DNA of 64,000 bases from Sporothrix humicola (lineage: Eukaryota > Ascomycota > Sordariomycetes > Ophiostomatales > Ophiostomataceae), in assembly GCA_021396245.1 (NCBI GenBank), contig WNYE01000040.1, positions 248,001 through 312,000 of the forward strand. Reading direction: 5' to 3'. Both the position numbers and the translations under genes were made by a program. Each line of letters begins with the position of its first letter. Within the stretch, counting starts at the first letter, position 1. Shown piece after piece: positions 33,490-46,733 of this stretch. The notes beneath the pieces were generated by a model. The model ran no database searches. It saw only the letters and a list, made by a program, of their open reading frames with translations, and was not told where the DNA came from.

Positions 33490-36400
33490 GCAACAAAGAA
33501 CGCAACGTATTAGGTCGCGCCTTCCCGGCGGGCCACCTTCCCGATGTCCTCTTTGGCCAGCAACCTATCCTCGCGCTCCTTTTGGAGGTGACGGACGATA
33601 GACCTTATTTCTTCCGTCTTAGATGGTACCTCTCCAAGACATTGTGTCACTTATCCGATTATCCCCTCTCTTGCTCGCCCTCGCATTCTCCCACTACTGA
33701 GTATTTACGACGAACGAAGTAAGTGCATATGCTTCCTCACCCCATCATATCCGCATACGACGTGTCCTATTCGAGAACTGCAACCTCCTTCAACTTGCGT
33801 GCATCCGGCTCCACGCCCGCAAAAAAAAACACTTTTTTGTGCCTGTGAGATACGTCGTATGTGGTACAGATACGGGCCTGCGGTGCCCCATCTCGGTATG
33901 TCTGTCGACGGAGAGGAGGAGCACCGGGGAACGGGCCATGGAGCGGCCATGGAGCCATAAGGAGCATCCGTGGAGCATGACTGCAGTTCTCTCTCCCTCT
34001 CCTGCGTCCGCCCTGCGTCGCCCTGCATCTCGACGTTGTGCCCAGCATCTTTTTGCTTCTCCACTGTGCCACTGTGCCCAGGGAGCAGCCCCATCGAAGG
34101 ATCTCTGTGTAGCGGGTAAGGGCACAGTGCAAGAGATGCTGATGGTGATGGCGGAACCAGTCTTTTTTTTTTCATCACGGTCGCAGCCACACTAGCAATC
34201 ACAGCGGTCGCTGCAGTCACTATCACCCTCTCTTTGTCATCAGAAAGAACTTTGTGGACAAAGTATCTCCCAATACTTTGCACAGTGTCAGGGTACATGA
34301 GTCAAGGCCAAGAGCAGGGGAAGTGGAGTGTGGTCGTGAGCGCCAAACAGTGAGAGGCCCTGGCCCTGAAGAAAAGCTAGCACATTTTGGGCTTGCAAGA
34401 GGCTGGTCTCGCAGGAGAGAAAAGCACCTCCCAGTTGCGACGTCAGCCCCCAGACAAAAGTTATTACAGGGGAGCCAGAAGAAAAGACATTCAGAGACAG
34501 AAAGGAAAGCAAAACTGGAAGACAACGATGAAGCCTCACTCTAGGGAATAAGCCGAACCAAGAGAAACTGGCCATAGCTTGCGCTTGCGTTGCACGAGTT
34601 TCGTGAACACAAAATCGTCAACAGACTAACACCAGAAACGGTGCGAGAGCGGCGCCATAACGACACCAAATCAGATCACCTGCAAGTAAACAAAAGCATC
34701 GACCAGATCGACCAAAAACACCAGAGCCGTTCTTATCAACTTCGTCTCAGGCTCAAGATATCAACGGCAACGCCGACCAAACCCTCGTGGCAATCAAGCA
34801 AAGGTTAATTTTACCAGAGGGCGAGAACCTGCCAGAACACCAAAATGAGCCAAACTGATCCTCAGGAAAGGGTGCCCGCTCTCCCCTTCATATGGTTTTC
34901 TGGGCTTTCTAGCACTCAGCGTCGTGCTGGGCAATTCGAAATGGCCTGGGGAGATACAGATCAACATTTGGTGGGTCGACCTGGACTGCCCGACAAAATC
35001 TGAAAATGCAACACTGCTGGGCACAGACAAAAGACAAGTCACGACACCCAAAGGCTGGGAAACAGGGCCGCTCTTCACTGCAGCCACTGGAAGAAAACAA
35101 CAGGCCAAGAAGAAGGATGCTGGATTCCACTGACGGGGTGACATTGAGGTTTCCTCAGGCCACTTGGGCGGCAAGGATCGACGATGGTTGGCACGATTTT
35201 CTGAGAAAAGCACGTCTTTTGGGTCGTTTTCTGTGCTTCCTTCTCTCACTATCGTCTTTCGCACTCCTCCCACTCTCCAGGCCAGCCAGGCCTCCCCTGT
35301 TGTCGGAAATATTTTGCAGGAGATGAGATTCATGGGCGATTACAATACGGAGTCTCATTCAATATTTCCCATAACAGGCGGAATATTATTATGAGCAAGG
35401 GGACGGGAGGTGGGCTCAGTGGCTCCCAGTGGCTCTGAAAGTGGCTCTGTGGGCCAACAGGCACGATTTCAGGTAAGATTCTTACTGCAAAAACGAACTG
35501 AACTTGACTGAATTCGTTCAGCCTTTTGGCTATCCAACTTTCCCACAGAGACTCCCACTAACGCGCTAGACTGACAACTGCCACGATATTTTGCCTTCCC
35601 ACCCATTAATACAACCAAGATATAGGCAGGCATGTTTTGGCGGAGAGCCGATTTTATGCATTGCAAATGTGAGTGGGTAAAAGTGAGCAAGAAAAACACA
35701 CACAATATCCTTAACAAGCTGGGCAATGAATGAACCTTTTCCTTTTCCAGCTTTTACCCAACATCCTGCTGCAACAGAAACGCCCCAAGAGGAAGCTGTT
35801 TTGCACCTTGTTGTCAAAGAAAGTCAACTAAGTCAACCCCAAAGTCGCTGCCGGCCGGGAAGAAGCGAATTTGTCTCCTTTGCCTTTTCCCTTTTCTTAG
35901 GGGGTGTGTGGTGTGGGCGGCCATCAGAAAAAGAGATCGACGCTTAAAATATCCTAATCCGATCCCCGTCGATGACGATCTTTTTTTGTATTACCCTTTT
36001 TCTTTTTTTTCTTCACCCGGTTCGTCTGCGCGTGGCAGACCGACGAAGAAAAGGAGAAAATGGAAGAAAAAGACGAAGGGAAAGGCAGAAACACAACAGC
36101 GAACCCTGTCAATGTCGAAATCAAAACCCCCATCTTTCATATTTACCATCTCCCATTCTGCGACCACGTTCACGAAGACCTCCGTTGGTTTGCCCCCTTT
36201 TTCGTCATTGATATCTTCATTCTACCCCTGATGAAGTTCGTCCACATTCAACATTATGTGGCCAGCCTTTTGGGCAAACACACAGACAGAAACAACAAGA
36301 TCAACAATATGAATTACAAACAAAGTCAAAACAACACGGGTCTGTGCTGGCTCTGTCGGTGTTATTCAGCTGGACGCCAGCTCCGTGAATCCTGTCCGGC

Positions 36401-38077
36401 ACTCGTACGAGACCTTTCACAATTTTCGAGAGTAGATTCGTACGGAGTAGGGCGACGGCCAAGAATCAATTGAGGACAAAAACGAGTCCGAGAGCGAAGC
36501 TCTCGAATATCCATGGAGCTCAAGAGAAACGCCCCAAAAGCCCGAAAGGGTAAGGGAAACGAGCGTCTTGCTCCCGACTTTTGTTTTTCCTCTTCCCACG
36601 ACAGGGGTTGTGGAGTTTAACGTGTTTCAGGTTTTTCTTTTGTCGGTGACCTGGTCCCTGCTCGGTGCTGGCACTTGAAATATTTCGACCCACCGCTATG
36701 GGGAAGACCACTCTGCCAGAAAAAGGCACAAGAACAGGCACGAAAAGGCACAGAAGACATAGACCAGCAGAGGAAACAACACGAAAATGGAGAAACGCGA
36801 GCCAAAAGGAGGATACCGAAATAACGAAATAACGAATGTCGAAATCGAAGTCGAAACAGATGCACGAGAACAAAAATAAAAAAGGAGACAAATTTGAGAT
36901 ATGAAGATGCCCGGTCCTGGCAATCACGGCGGAGCCGGAGGGTAAAAGGAGCAATCTACGCAACATTGGTGACGGACACACAAAAACTGTAACCGAAGCT
37001 TTGATCTCAAACCTTTGAAGCCACAGCACGGCCACGATCAAGACTCCACGAAAACCAAGACATCGTGGCTTCAACTGTGTTACAAGCCACGCCCTACTGA
37101 CGAATTCGTACTCGAAACAAACGTACGCAGGTACCACGAACTGGTCCAGGTACGTGTTGTTATTTTAGTTGTTTCCAGATGTCTCTCTTTCTTGTGTTTA
37201 CGGAGTATGTCGTCTATTCTCAACCTCGACACGGAGAATTCTCCTCGTGCATGGCGGTGTGCATGGCAAGGCGGGTACACAGGCCAGATGCCGGAAAAAG
37301 AAAAGAAAGGCAAAAACGCATGAATGGTTTGTTTCGAAGACAGTCTTGGCCACGAGCGTGTTTGACTTTTTAAAGTTGTTTGACTTGAGGATCTGAAGAG
37401 GATCTCGACAGACCAAAAAGGTTAAGATATCGTCCCACGAGAACGGAAAGAGCCCGATGAAAACGAGAAGCATGAATAAGGAGTTATCAACAAGGTCATT
37501 CGTCAACATGGTCAAGGTCAAGCATCTCGGAAGGCCGCTTCCACACACCCCCTCCTTCTTCGACATCTTCCCTTTTTCCCCTTCTCACTACCGTCCTGTC
37601 CGCCATTTTGAATTTGTTTACAATTTTTACCCTTATTCTCTGTTTCCATTGCAGATCCCTCATTCTCTTCATCCTTCCATGCATGCATAGCGCAGAATGG
37701 GAGATAGCATTTTGACCAATTTTGACGCCAGTCGTGGAGGTCGTGGAGGGTCGCGACAAAAGGTATCCAACAGCAAAAAGTTGGCCAAGACTGCGAGACC
37801 CGTTCCGTCCACCCATGATCCCCGTTCACAACAGGCACATTTTGGAGCCAACAACAACACCAACAACAACCGACGTTTTGTTATTTGTGCTTCGCCGACC
37901 GCTTTCCCTCTTTCCCTCTTTTCTTCCCTGCTGTCGCACTTGTCTCACGGCACTCGATATCAACATCCCTGAACCTTTAACTTTTTGACGGGGGCGAAAG
38001 GGGGGAGGACATTCGGAGTGGAGGGGGCTAAAAGACGGGGGTTTACACAAAACTGTGCGCGCACCCGCGTGGTAAAA

Positions 38078-38162
38078 ATGTGCATGGCATGTTTTGGCAT
38101 GTCAAATACAAGTACCCAGAGACGAAAAAGCATGGCAAAAAAACATGGCAGATCCGCATGGC
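38078..38162. repeat. Cluster of GCATGG/ACATGG words
   Basis: Within about 85 nt the word CATG occurs six times, mostly as GCATGGC or ACATGGC, in non-coding DNA; more CATG words follow at about 38305-38330. The spacing is irregular, so this is a motif cluster and not a tandem repeat. Confidence 0.5.
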
Positions 38163-38492
38163 GTTTTCTGTGTCCGAGAGGACAAGCAATTTTAATTCAA
38201 GAAAACCATATGCTTTTTCGGTATCACAAGCACATACACAATACACAACATTAATGTTCTGGAACGGGTTTTAAACTCTCTGTGTCGCTTGCACAACAGA
38301 AAACACATGTAAGACATGTGCTGAAAGCATGGGGTAATCTTTTGAGGGGACCAGCGAATTTCGCTTCCGGTAGTAGCTTCTTATTAGTTGTGTTCCTTTT
38401 TCTTCTTTTCCTTCTTCTGGGGCTTCTTTCTTTTCTCTAGCTCTGTCTCACAGAGCGATCACTGACTCTCCTTCCAACGTTGCCAACACAGC

Positions 38493-38526
38493 AGTGCATT
38501 TTCAGTGCATTTTCAGTGCATTTTCA
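38493..38526. repeat. Tandem repeat (AGTGCATTTTC)3
   Basis: Three head-to-tail copies of an 11-nt unit AGTGCATTTTC in non-coding DNA; unit length close to one helical turn. Confidence 0.85.
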
Positions 38527-40435
38527 CCGCTCCTATATTTCTTTTTGGCGTTCTCCCTGCTTTGATTGCCATCATTCGATGTTGTTTGAGACGAGCACTT
38601 CATATTGTCAGTGCTGTCATCCAGCTTGCAACCTCGGGATTGCAACATGCGCCAAAAAGTGATGGAGGTTGCTTTTTCTTGTTCCTTTTGTTCCTTTTTC
38701 CAGTTTTGATACCACGGCGCTGGTCCCTGGTGTTTATCCCAGAGCAGGCCAGGGCTGTCCCAAGCAGTTTCAATGTGACCATACGATGCACACAACTGCA
38801 GCTCTCTCATGCTCCTCATGCTTTCTGTTACTTTTTAAGCTCCTTTGAGCTTTCTTGCAGTTTCCCCTCTTTCCCAACACGCAAGCTTCCTATAACTTGT
38901 TGGTCAAATAAGGAAAGTCGCAGAGCAGGAAAACGGGCCCTGCATATTACAACAAGATGCCATTGGACACAATTGTCCTCCGTACTTCCTTTTTGGGTAG
39001 GACCTTGGGATAAGATACAAAGACAGAAAGACGAATTGCAAATCTTCGTCGTCGTATCGCAACTCTGCGTTTCATTCCACCGTACGATGTGAGCTTCCAT
39101 GAAGAGGCCAGAGGTCAGAGACTCGAAAGATATGTGCTCCCCTCATCCTGGTTGCTGGCGTAATTTCAAATAAACTCAAGTTGTTGTTAATTGCGGCGCT
39201 GCGGTATGTCGTAATACTGTGTAAAGTGCGGAAGTCCAAATTAACAAGTTGCGGCCTACAGTTGGAAAACAACAAGTCGCAATTTAAATTCTGTAAAAAT
39301 ATCCCACGGGACAGGAATAGTTTCAAACTTTTACAAGGTAGGATAGGAAGGATACCGGGAAACTGGGCACTTGTTGTTTGACGTGCCCGCCTCGCCTCTT
39401 CCCGCCAGTCATAGAAGTAATATCATCCGCGTATTAATTGTCGCATCGTGGATTTTGGATTTTGTCGGGACGTCTTCCATCCCGCTTCAAGGTCCTTTGA
39501 GATATTCTTATCTTTTTCTGAAATTGGCCCTTTGTAATTACGTCGTACACTTCCCCATATTCTTCTTGTTCTTCGCGTTCCATGCTATCGCAAGAACGGC
39601 AATTCAAGGACCGATGCACAAACTGGCAAGAAAAGAAGCGGATCCATTTCTTGAATCAACCCCCCTCCCCCCCTTTTTCTGTCGGATTTTTGGTCGTCTT
39701 TTTTACTCAGTAATCACCATTTTAGTGAGAAACAACGACGATCCGCGGGCCTGGCCTCGCCTGGCGTCGGACCTGGGCCCTGTTTTTTCAGCGTTTTCCA
39801 GTGACACAAGTCTCGTTAGAAAGTTCTCCATCCTTTTCCAGTTTCCTAATTCGCGTCTGCTCCGTATGGAATACGCAGCCCTTTTTACGCTCCTCTCTTG
39901 TCCCTCCCTCCAAAAGCTCACTGCCACCTTCTCCTCTCTTTTTTACGCCGACTGCAACTCTACCCCATCGTCTTGCGCAAGAAAAAGACGAGGGCCAGTC
40001 TTCTCAGTATCCCAGTCCCCTCCCATCGCCGACGCGAAACCTTGGTGTTGGGAAAACGATCGACGTAAAAGGAGTCCGCAGAGAACCCACCGAGACGCAC
40101 GAAACAAGAGTTGAAAATGTGAAATGTGAGGAAAAGAGGAGCGAGAAGCGAGAAAAACGAAAAGCGAAAATAGTTCAAACAGCCCAACGGACACCAACCC
40201 CGGCGATCGTGTCCTTCCCGCACGTTTCTCGGTCAAGGAGGGGGTGCAACGACGAACAACGAACGGAACAAACGGCCAACGGCCACGAACCTGATCAACG
40301 AGAAATTGAATTAAACGTCGTCTTGCAGCATAAAAATAAAAATAAGAATACGAGTAAAGAAGCAATCTGGAATAAGTCGAGCCGACCGGTTGACAGTCGA
40401 TGGCAATAATTGCGAACACCCAATGGAAGCGAGCA

Positions 40436-40475
40436 CTCTTTTGCTCTTTTGCTCTTTTGCTCTTGCGCTCTTTTG
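40436..40475. repeat. Tandem repeat (CTCTTTTG)5
   Basis: Five 8-nt units, four exact CTCTTTTG and one variant CTCTTGCG, in the gene desert. Confidence 0.85.
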
Positions 40476-41402
40476 TGTGGTGGGGATTGGCAGAAAAGAG
40501 AAAAGCGCTGTCCCGAAGGTTTGGGCCCCCACAATAGTTTTTTATTCCAGTCCAGCGTCGTGGGTTTTGGCGAGGTCCATTGGCCCAGTCAATGGCGGCC
40601 CATTGGCTCCTGGGCATCATGCGTCTGCGTGGGCGGAAAGAAAGAGTTCCTCTTTTTACGTCGCCGACTGCCTCCCTTGCATGCGAAGAAGAATATGACG
40701 GGCCAGTCAGGTTGTCAACAGCTGTCGCGAAGAAGAGAGGAAGAAGAAATATGCGAGGGAAAGAAAGTAAAAAAGGAAGAGTTTATGCAGAGAAATGGAG
40801 GCAAGGCACGAAAACTCTTATTCTCCTTGCCTTTGCCGGCCGCAACAATGTCTTGGGTCGCGGGCATGAAGTCGGAAAGTGTCCGAGAGGTGAGAGGGCA
40901 AGAAAGAGGCAAGAAACAAAAGAAAGAGGGAAACAAATGCACAAAAAAAAGCAAAGAAGAGGGGCCTTAAGGCGGTGATGTCTCTCGGCTGTCCACTTTC
41001 ATGTCGATTTTTGTTTTACCTGCTGTACGTTGCTGCAAGTCTTTTAACTCGCCTCTTTTTTTCTCCTCTCCTGCCGCCTGCTGTCTTGCCTTTTGTCTCG
41101 CCTTTTGTCTCGGTCGCTTCCTCGGGTTCTGGATTCTCTCCAACCGGACGGGCTCCCGTGGTGCGGGTTCGTTGCCTCACGGACAAATGTCTAAGACAAA
41201 AAACGCCAGGCCGCCCTTTGGCAAACAGAAACAAACGTGGAAACTTTGACTACAATGTACATATTGTTCCACAGACGTGCATCGAGAGAGCCACAAAGAA
41301 GGCCACAGAGAACCACCAAAAGAAACGCCAAAGAAACACCAGAAAAGACGTGCATTACGCCATTGTAGTGGCGCCCGAAAGACTGACAAAGTGTCGGGAC
41401 CG

Positions 41403-41530
41403 GTGAAGAATTTAAAATGGGTTATTAATTTTTATTTGTTTATTCTTTTGTAAAAACTAAAACAAAAAATAAATGTCAAAGGTAAGAAATGAAATAAATT
41501 AATATCCCAAAATCAATATCGAAAACAAAC
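41403..41530. repeat. AT-rich low-complexity tract
   Basis: About 125 nt of A/T-dominated sequence (TTTATTTGTTTATTC, AAACAAAAAATAAATG) flanked by balanced sequence. Confidence 0.6.
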
Positions 41531-42179
41531 AACATCCAGCTCACTCGAGACCCCCACGAAGCTCGGGTAACTGCACACTATCACGACATGGGGGTTCTTG
41601 TGTTGCCATTGAGGTGTTTGATATGGTGGAAGAGCTGTGGTCAAGGCTGGATACGCACTGGACCGCGTGGGGAGCTCAACCAGACTTTGATATCGTTTTT
41701 TCGAGCTGTCACAACCCCTCACCACCCCTCCTTGCACACGCGATATTTCCATATTGAAACTGGTCTAACTCTACGGCCTACGGGGTCTTCCCAAGCTCCC
41801 AAGGGTTCCCAAGTCTCTCGATAGCTTCATCGCCGGACTGTTTTGGAGCGTCTGGTTCGTCGTTTTGGGTGTAGTCGGTTCCAGGAGCCCGGGTGCCCAC
41901 AATGCACGCCGGTCGTCTTTCGTCGTGTCCCCTCTGTCTCCATCCAAATAGCTCGTCCTGTAGCTTGAAGTCCAGTCCGTTGTTTGGGACCGGGCTAAAG
42001 CTAAAAAAGCGAGGGGCATGGCGAAGCTCGTAACATGTCATATTTTGACAACTTGAAAGTTTGACTTTGAGAGGCAAAAAGAAAAGAGAGAAAGAGGAAG
42101 AATGCTCAAGGTCGATGCAGGGCCAGGGAAGGAATGCAAGGAAAGGAAGTGCTGCGTATTACACCACCAGGTGTGGTTG

Positions 42180-42194
42180 TACTCCGTATGGAGT
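42180..42194. repeat. Inverted repeat containing TACTCCGTA
   Basis: TACTCCGTATGGAGT: the arms ACTCC and GGAGT are inverted around a GTAT centre. It holds one of six exact copies in this window of the 9-mer TACTCCGTA (or its complement). Confidence 0.6.
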
Positions 42195-44329
42195 CACTGT
42201 TGGCGTTGGGAAGCGCTATTGAAAAAAAGGACGACAAGGTGCGCCGCTGGCTGCAGGAGTATCTTACATTCAGTATTCTCAAAAAAAGGAGCTTTTATTG
42301 AAGCAAGGTCGTAAGGGTTTGTCCCGAAGGATTGGGTGGGCGACGAAGGATACGAACGACAGCTTGATGGACGGCCACGGATGTTTGGCGGATGTCAACG
42401 GATAACGGGTGTTGAACGGCTGCAGATGTTGAGCGTTTACTGTGTAAAATGCTCCTTAAAATGTTTATTGCCGGGCACGCAAGATATCACAGGAATTGGG
42501 AAGTCGTTCGATCAGGAAGGAGGCAAAGTCAAGATGAACTGATAACACGACGGGCAGGGGCAGTCAACTGATTCAGGAACCTCAAGTTGGGGGTCACTTT
42601 TCGACCCAAACGAGGGACTAGATAGCTCGACAGCTCGTCAAGGAAAAGGTCCCCACGCCAAGCATCTATCAAGACCCTAGACAGGAGGAAAGTATCAAAA
42701 AGACAAGAAGAGACGCTCTCACTTCGATCAGTTCTCATCTTGCGAGGTTTGTCTCCTTCCCAGGGGGACAGATGCAAACGCAGGGGCTAACAGAGTCCGT
42801 CGTTCTGTAGCCCATCGTCCCCCGTCCTTGTCGGTGAGAAAGTTCCGCAAAGATACTGAAATGCTCCGAATATCGAAAAAGAAGATTGACGGTAAAGAAA
42901 GAGAAAAGAGAAATATCAAGCGCGGCTTGCGAGCGATATTCGCTCCCTTGCTGCGAGTTGGACGTCGATATCCCTCTTGTCTGTTCGTCTCACCACTCAC
43001 CACACACTCTCACTCTCACCATTGCCGAAAGGGACCTTTTTTTTTTGCGCACAGACGGTGACGGCCCCCTCTCTTGCCTCCGCGCCGTCGCTCACCTTGG
43101 GGAGCTTTGGCCGTTTGTTATTTTGACATCAAGAGAGCCCGTCGCTCAGTCTTTCTGATCAACGCCTCACACCCCCTTATTTTCGTTATTTTCGTTATTT
43201 TCCTCAACCTTTTGTTGACTCTTCACCTCTTGCGGAAACGCGCGAGGCTAGGAGGCCTAGGCCGGCGCGCCGAAGAAATGAGAACAAAGAAACGGACTCG
43301 AACGGGCAACAACAAAAAAAGGGGTAGCCCGAGAGTAGCTCGGGGAAGTCTTACACAGTAGCTCGGGGACGGCTTGAAGATTGACAAGAATAAAAGAACT
43401 AAAGATTCATGAAAAGACTCACTAGCCCGGCTGTAGACTGTTGATGTGCAGTCAACGCGCGCACAACGGTTCTGTTTTAACACTGGCGCATGGCACAGAG
43501 TTGCAAATACAATTGTTCTGGTCAAGCCACTTTTTGTCCTTTTTGTCCTTTTTAGTTTTTGTGTCTTTTTGTCCTCCGGCTGCCGAAGGAGGTCACCACC
43601 AGGCCGGCCGGTGTGTTGCTGCAAAGAGCTATCGTTTGCGAGGATGAGCTATCCGAGGGCCCTATTCCAACACGAGCAGCTTGTCAACAAACCGCGGGAT
43701 TTTGGTGAGAAAGAAGATTGCACCAAGCAATTCACAAATTGCACATTAATTGTTTGTAGCAATAGTGCAAGCCCTATGCAGTCAGAATGAGTGAGACGGA
43801 TATTGGCTTTCGTTCTTACCTTTGGTTCTCGCTCAATTCATCACAGTGATTCGCTGTAATTTCCAAGCAAAATTGTATTTCCGTGTGGAAGACATCTTAC
43901 TTTGTGCCGTGGTGTCAGCAGCCAAGAACGTTCCTGCATTTCTTCAGCGAAGCGAGCACTGTGCAAAGAGGAAAGCGACGAAGTATGGAAGCGAGGGAAG
44001 GAGGCTGCAGGACAGGCCCGACGCCTTGCAGACCAGCATCCCAGATTCCCAGGCCATCATGGCCATGACAGTGTCAGGGTGAGGGTTTTTGTTCCCTGGA
44101 CTTGCTGAAGGATTTCGATACAGCAACTCGACAGGGCTCTTCCTTCCGCCCTACTGAGCAAAAGCTAAAAGAATTGCCGCAACAACCCCTGGGCTCAGTA
44201 TCCTGGACTTTCTGGGCAACACGCGGCACCGCGCGCAAAAGCAGACAGCAAGACAGCACCCAAAAAGCAAGCAGGAAAAGCAAGGCGAGCGGTCGCGAGG
44301 CAGGGAAGCCCTGTCACTGTGGATGGAGA

Positions 44330-44560
44330 GAGAGAAGGCAGTGAAGAGGAGAGAAAAGAAACTCCAGCAAAAGAGAGAGAGAAAAGTGGAGACTAACACG
44401 GTGAACGAGCTTCCTATTGGTGCGGGGAGGATAGGGTCAACAGGGGCTTGAAGGAAGGAGCCAGCCAGGTACGGGTGGGTCCTTGAAGAGAGGAAAAAGG
44501 GAAAGAGGGAAAGAGAGAGAAGACTCAAGAGGTCAAGAGAAAGGAAGGAGCAGGGGTGGA
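44330..44560. repeat. Purine-rich tract (GAGAGAAAG type)
   Basis: The plus strand is largely A/G for about 230 nt (GAGAGAGAAGG, AAAGGGAAAGAGGGAAAG). The 326-codon minus-strand frame over it is a by-product of this bias. Confidence 0.6.
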
Positions 44561-46697
44561 CCAGAAGACGACCCAGTCCCAATTGGGAATTTTTGGGTAG
44601 CTTGCATCCAGGGACCAGGGGCAAGGTTCCTTCTGTGTGTTTTTGCTCTGCTGTGCCTCTTGTCTTCTTGTCTTCTGTTGCTTCCCACACTTCGACACGA
44701 TGCAACCCCAGAAGCAACAAAAAGAGGAGAGGCAAAAGGAACAGCGGGAACTGAGGAGACAAGCAGACAGAAAAGACGCAAAGACGCGGCAGACAGTGCC
44801 CTCCATCACTGTCACTGTCTTTGTCACTGTCCGTGATAGTGGACTCGCCTCGGATTTCAAGAGTTTCTACACTTGTTTGCTGCAGCCTTTTCGCGTTTCG
44901 ATTCCACACTGCAAGGAAGACTGGAAACATTTTTTTCGTCTCCAGAGGCGCGTCCTGACTCGTCAATTCCTCGTGGCAGTGGACGACAGGAAGAAGAAAG
45001 CAAAAAGCAAAAGACGGCAAGAGGAAAAAGACAAGAAGAGGCCTGAAGCCTGCAGTGCGAATGCTCGCCGGCGACGAAACACATGCGCAAAAAGGCAACG
45101 ATGTGCGCTGCAATGCACTGCACTTGTTCAAGTGTCATTCCTTTCGACCTCCCTAAAGTTTTCTTCTTCCGGGGCATGCATCAAGTCCGACCCGGACCCA
45201 ACCCCCAAGCCAGTTGACGATGGCCTTGGGCCTTGGATGGCCTCCCTCAGAAACTGCAACTCTGACACAGACAGCTAGATACAGTAATTGAACGTCAATC
45301 TGTCCAACTGAGCACCGACCAGCACCTGCAACTCCTGCAGCTATCTCAAAAACAGCCATGATAGTCCAGCAGAGATCGTCGGGACGTTTCAACGTCGATG
45401 TCGATGCCCCTATTCTTCTTTCTGTCTGTCGGCCCTGCGGCCCTCGCTTCGCTCGCAGTCTGATTTTGTTTGGGATTCCCTTGCGGACTTTTCTGCAAAT
45501 CCCTTCTTAACTGAGTAATACAAACGGCCCACACTTGCTCGCACCTCCACGCCTCGCCTCAAGGCCTCCACGCCTGCCACGCTCACCAACGCCAACATCT
45601 AAAACACTGGCCTCGTTGAGTGCCGGCGCTGGCGTCCTGGGCAATCGCCAAATCGCCACTCTTTGCTTCAACTCAGCAAGAACGCTTTGTGTGCTTTATT
45701 TTTCCAGGCGGTGGACGGCGGTCCGTGGTGGGCTATCCTATCACGGAGTGCCTGAGCATTTGTGGACTATCACTGTGGGCATCTGCATTTGCAGTGTTTC
45801 GTTTTGGTTCTACTGTGTACGACGCCTGCATCGTGTTCAGCCCCATCCCAGCCGTTCTGCCAGCCGTACCGGTGCCGACAAGGCAAAGAGGTGAGGGTCA
45901 ATTGCAAAACAAAGTGCTCAAAGCTCAAGCTCAACACGATGCGATGTGATGGAGACGATCCATCGACGATGGGTCTATGGAGGCAAAGGAAAAACGTAGA
46001 GGCGGGCGTTGTAGTCAAAGTTGTAACCAAAGTGGCGGGGGAAAGCACGAAACCACGGTTGATAAGTTGGGCACGAATCGTGGATCACGAACCCGCAAAT
46101 CCACGAATCCACGGACAATCCACATTGAAACGAAACGACAAAAAAAAAAAAGACAAAAAAGACAAAGACACCGCAAAAAAGAACACCGAGCAGGTCCAAG
46201 CTTCTCGGTCGGTGACGAGATTTGTGGGCTTTTTTATTGTATCAACGCGCGTGGGGGAAGAGGATCGAAAAGATGGCAAAGGAGGATGTCGTCGCAGGGA
46301 GCCTATCACGTAGCAGCAATTGTCCATGAGCATTCGTGATGAGAGATCAAGCCTGACGAGCGACATCCCTCGGTCACCTTTGAGCGTAAGCCGTCTTCCA
46401 TGTCGATGCACATCCTATGTCTCGACTTACACATGTTGTATGTGTTCTTCCGCTTTATTGTCAGTCTCCCTTAAAAGTTATGACAAACCCCACATGCAAG
46501 GAAAAGAAAGAAGGTGGTGGTGATGAAGAAGACCTCATGCAAGGGGTCTTTTCTTCTGCCCTCTTTTTTTCTGCATCTCCTGCTTCTTACGTCTTGCATC
46601 TGCCCCCTTCCTCCTGCTTCCACACTGTACGAAGTGTCTTGATATCCCGACAGCAAGCTCAGCTCGACTAGGACCTTATGTTCCTTGAGTTTCTTTT

Positions 46698-46733
46698 GTT
46701 AGTTTTGCTACTTTTGTTACTTTTGTTACTTTT
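46698..46733. repeat. Tandem repeat (GTTACTTTT)4
   Basis: Four 9-nt units: two diverged copies (GTTAGTTTT, GCTACTTTT), then two exact GTTACTTTT copies, ending in a T run. Confidence 0.8.

Noticed and set aside
34189..34235. CAGTC/CACAG-rich words, also seen near 23409, 24463 and 50338, suggesting a dispersed repeat
   Set aside because: Too degenerate and short to align by eye; no shared boundaries.
39371..40114. 247-codon plus-strand ORF with hydrophobic segments
   Set aside because: No family features, a frame this long is plausible by chance in 25 kb of desert, and no promoter or splice signals support it.
41500..42077. Protein-like frames (plus strand to 41757, minus strand 41778-42077)
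   Set aside because: Each is under 100 codons, a length expected several times by chance in 64 kb, with no splice or start support and no recognised motif.
43285..43310. CGTTCGAGTCCG on the minus strand, similar to a tRNA B box
   Set aside because: No A box or cloverleaf could be folded around it.
44151..45131. 326-codon minus-strand ORF, the third longest in the window
   Set aside because: Leu/Phe/Ser/Cys-rich, lies opposite purine-rich DNA, shows no domain, no consistent codon bias and no start context; best explained by strand skew.
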